From Terrimonas sp964445775 (GTDB lineage: Bacteria; Bacteroidota; Bacteroidia; Chitinophagales; Chitinophagaceae): a stretch of 17,248 bases of DNA. The position numbers and the translations under genes were made by a program. Below, one piece after another: positions 12,702 through 17,248 of the stretch; position 1 is the stretch's first letter, and each line of letters begins with the position of its first letter. The stretch lies in NCBI GenBank assembly GCA_964445775.1, contig CAYUMH010000095.1:1-17248 (forward strand), read 5' to 3'. Below the pieces are notes generated by a model, which saw only the letters and a list, made by a program, of their open reading frames with translations, was not told the DNA's origin and did not search any database.

Positions 12702-14162
12702 ATGAACATTCCCGAATTGGGTGTGGGGATCATTTATTTTTCCGGGTTTGAACAAACCATAGCAGCCAACCCGGACCTCATCCAGGTAATAGAAATTGAA
12801 CCACAGACTTTCTGGTACCGTTTAAATAACGGGTTGGCTGCTTATGCTTATGACGAAGCCAGTGTTGATTATTTGCACCGTTTACAAAAACCCATTTTAT
12901 TTCATGGCGTAGGTTACCCTGTTGCGGGAAGTATAGCACCCGATAATATACACCTGGATTGTTTACGCAAGATGATGGACCGCTTACAACCCCTGACCAT
13001 GAGCGAACATTTAAGCTTTAATACTTTAGACCTTAACGGAACCAACTATAACACCAATTTTTTATTACCCCCTTTACAAACAGAAGCCGGTATAAAAACT
13101 GCTGTAAATGGTATTAAAAATTATAAACAACATTTTGATATCCCCTTTTTGTTTGAAACAGGTGTGAATTACCTGGCACCACAACCATTTGAACTGCCCG
13201 ATGGTTATTTTGTAAATGAAATAGCCGAACAGTCCAATTGTAATATATTACTGGATATACATAATATACTGGCCAATGAAAAAAACGGTCGCCAGAAAGT
13301 AAGGGATTATGTAAAACAACTTTCACATGAACGGGTAACACAGCTACACCTGGCAGGTGGGTTTTATTTTAACGGTTATTATTTAGATGCGCACTCCGGC
13401 CCATCCAGCGACGAAGTATTGGAGCTATTTGAAGACATTGTAGTGCAGTTACCCAATTTAAAAGTGATCACTTTTGAAATGTTACCCGAGTATATTTCGC
13501 TGGTGCCGGCCGGAGATATTACCCTGCAACTGGAGAAGATGAATGCCATCTGGGATAAAAGAGGTCGCAGAACAAGATCCATTAAAGCAACAAAACCGCA
13601 ACCTGTTATTTTTACAGACAAACCGGATGTAAAAGCATGGGAAAACACCCTGGGATTACTGGCCATTAAAAGACCGGTTAAAACAGAGAGTGATCTTGCT
13701 ACAGCTTTAAAAGCAGATAAAGGATTAACCGTTATCCAGGACCTGATTGAAAAGTTTAAAGGATCCTTGCTGGTGAGCGCTTTAAAGCTATCCTGCCGGT
13801 ATTTAATGCTGAGCATCGGGATGGATGCTTTCAATGCCTTGCTGCGGGATTTCTGGCAAACATCCATCACCAAATTGTTTGCATCGGATAACGGGATTGA
13901 TTTTGCGGATTATTTGTTAACGCAGGAAGCGCTTATGCGTAACACTATATTAAAGGAGTTAATTGTTTACGAAAAAGCATCCCTGCAATCCTTCACCGAA
14001 AATAAAACCATTATAGTGAACATGAGTTACAACCCTTTAACCATGATCAGCCACCTGGTAGAAAGAAAGATACCCGTTTTGATGGAACAACAGGATTACG
14101 AGATTGAAATAACCCCGGACCAGGGCATCAGCGACCAGGTAAAGACCGTCTTTCATTCTTAA
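12702..14162 (+). CDS. MNIO (DUF692) multinuclear iron oxidase fused to a partner-like domain
   Basis: The first about 290 residues match the DUF692 TIM-barrel family (MbnB, TglH, ChrH, HvfB): VIEIEPQTFWY (29-39), FHGVGYPVAGS (67-77), MSEHLSFN (100-107), FLFETGVNYL (149-158), CNILLDIHNILAN (180-192), LHLAGG (215-220), YLDAHSGPSSDEVLELF (227-243) and ITFEMLPEY (256-264). Likely iron ligands are His68, Glu102/His103, Glu152, Asp185, His216, Asp229/His231 and Glu259. Such enzymes use two or three irons and O2 to rebuild Cys or Asp residues in ribosomal peptides. LLDIHN replaces the more usual LLDVNN. Residues about 300-486 form an extra, mainly helical domain (LLRDFWQTSITKLF, DFADYLLTQ, ILKELIVYEKASLQ) recalling the HvfC/DUF2063 or MbnC-type partner that is normally separate. 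It follows the peptide gene by 20 bases and converges on the next gene with an 8-base gap. Confidence 0.85.
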   Translation: MNIPELGVGIIYFSGFEQTIAANPDLIQVIEIEPQTFWYRLNNGLAAYAYDEASVDYLHRLQKPILFHGVGYPVAGSIAPDNIHLDCLRKMMDRLQPLTMSEHLSFNTLDLNGTNYNTNFLLPPLQTEAGIKTAVNGIKNYKQHFDIPFLFETGVNYLAPQPFELPDGYFVNEIAEQSNCNILLDIHNILANEKNGRQKVRDYVKQLSHERVTQLHLAGGFYFNGYYLDAHSGPSSDEVLELFEDIVVQLPNLKVITFEMLPEYISLVPAGDITLQLEKMNAIWDKRGRRTRSIKATKPQPVIFTDKPDVKAWENTLGLLAIKRPVKTESDLATALKADKGLTVIQDLIEKFKGSLLVSALKLSCRYLMLSIGMDAFNALLRDFWQTSITKLFASDNGIDFADYLLTQEALMRNTILKELIVYEKASLQSFTENKTIIVNMSYNPLTMISHLVERKIPVLMEQQDYEIEITPDQGISDQVKTVFHS

Positions 14163-14170
14163 ACCTTGCC

Positions 14171-15199
14171 TTATATTTCTCTCAGACTTACTTCGCTGGC
14201 ACTAACGGTTAACCGGTGCATGATCCCGCATTTCAGGGCATAGTTATTACGCTGGTGACCTACCGGAAAATCGAAACAAACAGGATAGTTGTATTTTTTT
14301 ACTTTCTCCAGTACTACATCCTGTAAGGTTTTACCAAACTCATCATCACCTTCCTCTTTCTTTTCTTTAAAACCGCCCACGATCAGTCCTTTCAGGTTTT
14401 CCAGCTTGCCGGATCGTTGCAGGTTCCAGAACATACGGTCCATACTGTACATGTATTCACCCGTATCTTCAACAAATAATATTTTATTGGTCGTGCGGAT
14501 ATCCGATGCTGAAGCCGCCAGGGATTCAATGGTTTTTAAATTGCCTCCTACCAGTACACCGCTTGCATTACCGGCCCGGTTGGCCGCATGAGGCATAGCT
14601 GTATAACTCATGTTAATGCCCGACAAAGCCTGCTGAATGCTGTTGATGGTATCTCTTTGTATCACATCGGCATTAGCCCATACCGAAGGGAAACTGTTAC
14701 ACATTTTGGAATGAATGGTGGCGATGCCCATATTACGGTTGATATGGCAATGCAATACCGTGATATCGCTAAAGCCAATGATCCATTTGGGAAATTGTTT
14801 AAAACTGGTCCAGTTTAACCGGTCTACAATACGCACCGCACCATAACCGCCGCGGGCACATAACACTGCTTTTATATTTTTATCGTCCAGCATTTGCTGC
14901 AGGTCGTTTTTTCTTTCCTCATCGGTGCCGCCAAATGTGAAATTGCGCTTGCCGATCGTATCGCCGATCTTTACCCGGTAGCCCCAGGTTTCCAGCACCT
15001 GGATGGCAGGTTTAATTTCTTCAAGGGTGATATAGCCCGCCGGGGATGTGATGCCAATAGTATCACCTTTTTTGAGATAGGGAGGAATAACGGGCGCCGT
15101 AAAACCGGCAGTAACACTACCAACTCCGGCAGCCAATGGCGAAACCGCTGCCAGTCCGGCAATGGTCCCTATATTTTGTATAAAGCCCTTCCTTTTCAT
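14171..15199 (-). CDS. S66-family LD-carboxypeptidase, exported form
   Basis: A start at ATG 15199 gives 342 residues beginning MKRKGFIQN and a hydrophobic stretch (IGTIAGLAAVSPLAAG), a Tat-like signal with RK instead of RR; Sec export is the alternative. The open frame extends to 15265, but the added 22 residues (MVCKSTIF and on) would bury this signal, so the inner start is preferred. The S66 triad is Ser144 (GFSDIT), Glu244 (FVEDTGEY) and His315 (PVGHQRNN). ARGGYG (115-120) and KKGDTIGITSPAG (43-55) align with the cytoplasmic paralogue at 11211-12122. The likely role is trimming of peptidoglycan stem peptides in the periplasm. It flanks the peptide/MNIO pair on the other side, with only 8 bases between the convergent stops and no terminator. 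Confidence 0.9.
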   Translation of the reverse strand: MKRKGFIQNIGTIAGLAAVSPLAAGVGSVTAGFTAPVIPPYLKKGDTIGITSPAGYITLEEIKPAIQVLETWGYRVKIGDTIGKRNFTFGGTDEERKNDLQQMLDDKNIKAVLCARGGYGAVRIVDRLNWTSFKQFPKWIIGFSDITVLHCHINRNMGIATIHSKMCNSFPSVWANADVIQRDTINSIQQALSGINMSYTAMPHAANRAGNASGVLVGGNLKTIESLAASASDIRTTNKILFVEDTGEYMYSMDRMFWNLQRSGKLENLKGLIVGGFKEKKEEGDDEFGKTLQDVVLEKVKKYNYPVCFDFPVGHQRNNYALKCGIMHRLTVSASEVSLREI

Positions 15200-15226
15200 T
15201 GGCGGAAGATAACATATTGTTTGCTT

Positions 15227-15257
15227 TTTGAGCAATGCGCCGAATATGGTACTTTTG
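15227..15257 (+). promoter_or_regulatory. Bacteroidota promoter of metG
   Basis: TTTG (15227-15230), a 19-base spacer and TACTTTTG (15250-15257) match the phylum consensus TTTG-N19-TAnnTTTG at every defined position. This is the best promoter in the window. Transcription start is expected near 15261-15264, leaving a leader of about 230 bases before the metG ATG at 15492. Confidence 0.7.
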
Positions 15258-15260
15258 CAA

Positions 15261-15303
15261 ACCAATTATACCCTTTCAGCCTGCTGAAAAAGAACTAATT
15301 GGT
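15261..15303 (+). promoter_or_regulatory. Two-tier hairpin at the predicted 5' end of the metG transcript
   Basis: ACCAATTA (15261-15268) pairs with TAATTGGT (15296-15303). Inside, TTTCAGC (15274-15280) pairs with GCTGAAA (15283-15289), both stems perfect. The outer stem starts at the predicted transcription start. No T-tract follows on either strand, so it is not a terminator. A second inverted repeat, TTTCCGG/CCGGAAA, lies at 15346-15370 in the same leader. Confidence 0.55.
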
Positions 15304-15383
15304 AAAAAACAACGTTTAAATAAATCTGTGCTTTACGCAAACGCCTTTCCGGGCTATTAACTACCGGAAATCCCTTCGCAGGT

Positions 15384-15478
15384 TGCTGATCCGTGTTCCT
15401 GTAGTTGAACGGAGCCCACCACAGTACAGTGAGGGCAGGCAGTCGCAAGGGACGATGCTGCTAGTAATGCCGCTGATT
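15384..15478 (-). repeat. Dispersed intergenic repeat, copy C
   Basis: The plus strand reads CCCACCACAGTACAGTGAGG, then GCAGG, and GTCGCAAGGGACGATGCTG, matching the cores of copies A and B with a few substitutions and a 3-base insertion. It is in the same window orientation as copy A. It ends about 13 bases before the metG ATG, inside the predicted metG leader. Similarity to copy B continues past the core through the TTCA....CAGGAA.AC block. Confidence 0.65.
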
Positions 15479-15491
15479 AAATAATAAAAAA

Positions 15492-17248
15492 ATGCCGACA
15501 CAACCGAAAAGATATTTGATTACTTCTGCCCTGCCCTATGCCAATGGTTTAAAACATGTGGGACACCTGGCAGGCGCTTATATTCCTGCTGATATTTATG
15601 TACGTTACCTGCGTGCGCAGGAACGTGATGTGGTATTTGTATGTGGCAGTGACGAACATGGAACCGCCATTCCCATACAGGCCATGAAGGAGCATACCAC
15701 GCCCCGTGCGATCATTGATAAGTATCATGCCGAGATGAAACAGGATTTTGCTGACCTGGGCATTTCATTTGATATTTACCACCGCACCAGCGAACCCCTG
15801 CACCATGAAACAGCACAGGAGTTTTTTACTTACCTGCACGAACGTGGCGAACTGGAAACAAAAGAAACAGAACAGTTTTTTGACGAGGCCACTAAAACTT
15901 TTTTAGCGGACCGTTTTATAAAAGGCACCTGCCCCAATTGCGGCAGTGACCGGGCTTTTGGCGATCAATGTGAGAACTGCGGCCGTACCCTGAGCCCTGA
16001 TGAACTGATAAACCCCGTAAGTACTTTAAGCGGTGAGCCGCCGGTAAAAAAGAAAACCACCCATTGGTACCTGCCCCTGGGCAAACATGAAGATTTTTTA
16101 AGAAAGTGGATACTGGAAGACCATAAAGACGACTGGCGTGCTACCGTGGTAGGCCAGTGTAAGGGCTGGATAGAGGGCGGCCTGCAATCACGCGCCGTAA
16201 CCCGCGACCTGGACTGGGGCATACAGGTACCCCTGCCCGATGCCGAAGGGAAAGTATTGTATGTATGGTTTGACGCACCTATTGGGTATATAAGCGCCAC
16301 CAAACAGTGGGCCATTGATAATAATAAGGACTGGCAGCCTTACTGGCAGGATAAGGATACCAAGCTGGTGCATTTTATTGGTAAGGATAATATCGTGTTC
16401 CACTGTATTATTTTTCCCATCATGTTACAATTGCATGGTAATATTTTACCGGAGAATGTACCTGCTAACGAGTTTTTAAACCTGGAAGGTGATAAAATGA
16501 GCACCAGCCGGAACTGGAAACTGGAAATGCGGGATTATATCAACGATTTTGTGAAACAGCCTAATGGCGGTTCGCAATGCGTGGACATGTTACGTTATTA
16601 CCTGACCCAGATAGCACCGGAAACCAAGGACAGCGAGTTTACCTGGAAAGGTTTCCAGGATGCGGTGAACAGCGAGCTGGTAAATATATTCGGCAATTTT
16701 GTTAACCGCACTTTTGTTCTGATGCATAAGTTGTGTGGCGGTAAAGTGCCGCATTTACATAATGAAGTACTGGATGAGAACGATGAGCAGATGATTGGTG
16801 AGATCAAACTCAGTAAACGATTGGTAGAGACTTATATTGAGGAGTATAAATTCAGGGATGCTTTGTTCGAAGTAATTGACCTGAGCCGCAAAGGTAACCA
16901 GTACATGCAGAAGAAAGAGCCATGGATCGTGGCCAAGCAACTGGCTGAAAATCCTGCCGTGCAAAAAAACATTGATAACTGTCTGCATATCTGTTTACAG
17001 CTGACGGCTAATTTATCAATATTGATCAACCCCTTTTTACCCAACACGGCACAGAAAATGTTGCATATGATGAAGGTGGTGGATAAGATGCTGAACTGGT
17101 CAAATGCAGGCACTATCAACCTTTTAAAACCGGGTTACCAGTTAAGGGCGCCTGAACTACTGTTCCGCAAAATTGACGAGGCGGAGATCACAGACCAGGT
17201 AGAGAAATTGAAAGCCGGCCTGGTGAAAGCTACCGCTGCTCAGGCACC
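15492..17248 (+). CDS. metG: Methionyl-tRNA synthetase, 3' part cut by the window edge
   Basis: 585 codons are present and open to the edge. The enzyme charges tRNA-Met with methionine in the cytoplasm. The class I signatures are HVGH (residues 22-25, HIGH motif, in SALPYANGLKHVGHLAGAY) and KMSTS (335-339, KMSKS motif). A Zn knuckle, CPNC...CENC, is at Cys147, Cys150, Cys160 and Cys163. YVWFDAPIGY and FIGKDNIVFHC are typical active-site segments. The helical anticodon-binding domain follows (FVNRTFVL, KKEPWIVAK, INPFLPNTAQKM). Family members with a C-terminal tRNA-binding OB domain are about 680 residues, so roughly 100 residues are probably missing at the right edge. The start ATG at 15492 is followed by MPTQPKRYLITSALPY, the expected N-terminus. 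Confidence 0.97.
   Translation, partial: MPTQPKRYLITSALPYANGLKHVGHLAGAYIPADIYVRYLRAQERDVVFVCGSDEHGTAIPIQAMKEHTTPRAIIDKYHAEMKQDFADLGISFDIYHRTSEPLHHETAQEFFTYLHERGELETKETEQFFDEATKTFLADRFIKGTCPNCGSDRAFGDQCENCGRTLSPDELINPVSTLSGEPPVKKKTTHWYLPLGKHEDFLRKWILEDHKDDWRATVVGQCKGWIEGGLQSRAVTRDLDWGIQVPLPDAEGKVLYVWFDAPIGYISATKQWAIDNNKDWQPYWQDKDTKLVHFIGKDNIVFHCIIFPIMLQLHGNILPENVPANEFLNLEGDKMSTSRNWKLEMRDYINDFVKQPNGGSQCVDMLRYYLTQIAPETKDSEFTWKGFQDAVNSELVNIFGNFVNRTFVLMHKLCGGKVPHLHNEVLDENDEQMIGEIKLSKRLVETYIEEYKFRDALFEVIDLSRKGNQYMQKKEPWIVAKQLAENPAVQKNIDNCLHICLQLTANLSILINPFLPNTAQKMLHMMKVVDKMLNWSNAGTINLLKPGYQLRAPELLFRKIDEAEITDQVEKLKAGLVKATAAQA

Noticed and set aside
15200..15265. 22-residue N-terminal extension of the exported S66 peptidase
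   Set aside because: It would place a polar Cys-containing stretch before an evident signal peptide and overlap the metG promoter; the ATG at 15199 is better.
15261..15303. metG leader hairpin as a terminator or T-box
   Set aside because: No T-tract follows on either strand, no T-box sequence core is seen, and T-boxes are not expected in this phylum.
15266..15448. Possible 60-residue minus-strand protein upstream of metG
   Set aside because: It lies across the metG leader hairpins and repeat copy C; no conserved domain is visible and the frame is not kept in the other repeat copies.
1..17248. CRISPR array, tRNA or rRNA genes, IS element, prophage or replication origin
   Set aside because: No regularly spaced direct repeats, cloverleaf, transposase, integrase or origin signature was found on either strand by reading.

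Overview
The window most likely comes from a member of the Bacteroidota, probably the family Chitinophagaceae. The evidence is Bacteroidota-type promoters (TAnnTTTG at -7, in one case TTTG 19 bases upstream), absence of Shine-Dalgarno dependence, a SusC/TonB-plug-like outer-membrane barrel, TPR lipoproteins and a moderately AT-rich composition. No transposase, integrase, phage gene, CRISPR array, tRNA or rRNA was seen. The assignment is by recognition, not by a search.

Left part (1-5430). A small His/Cys-rich exported protein sits under a 41-base palindromic promoter/operator and is followed by a TPR lipoprotein, a membrane-anchored alpha/beta hydrolase and a small secreted protein, all on the minus strand. 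On the plus strand come a DsbA/thioredoxin-fold protein that has lost the first active-site cysteine (SEEC) and a second anchored alpha/beta hydrolase, paralogous to the first. Three good intrinsic terminators separate these units. A dispersed intergenic repeat of about 80-95 bases occurs beside each hydrolase gene, and a third copy lies upstream of metG.

Middle (5430-10970). An outer-membrane beta-barrel with a degenerate TonB plug follows the second hydrolase after 40 bases. It meets oxyR tail to tail with a 6-base overlap. oxyR is divergent from katG. The shared intergenic region holds one perfect and one near-perfect match to the enterobacterial OxyR half-site, so this looks like a classic peroxide-stress module with autoregulation.

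Right part (11100-15200). This is the most interesting region. A 71-residue peptide with a CPGCH motif is followed after 20 bases by a 486-residue DUF692/MNIO (multinuclear non-heme iron oxidase) enzyme. About 185 residues at its C-terminus look like a fused partner domain of the kind that is normally a separate protein. This is a candidate two-gene RiPP-type peptide modification locus. It is flanked on both sides by S66 (LD-carboxypeptidase/MccF superfamily) peptidases, one cytoplasmic and one apparently exported, and is preceded by two inverted repeats.

Right end (15200-17248). A near-perfect Bacteroidota promoter drives metG through an unusually long leader of about 230 bases. The leader starts with a strong two-tier hairpin and also carries a copy of the dispersed repeat. 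metG runs off the window edge.
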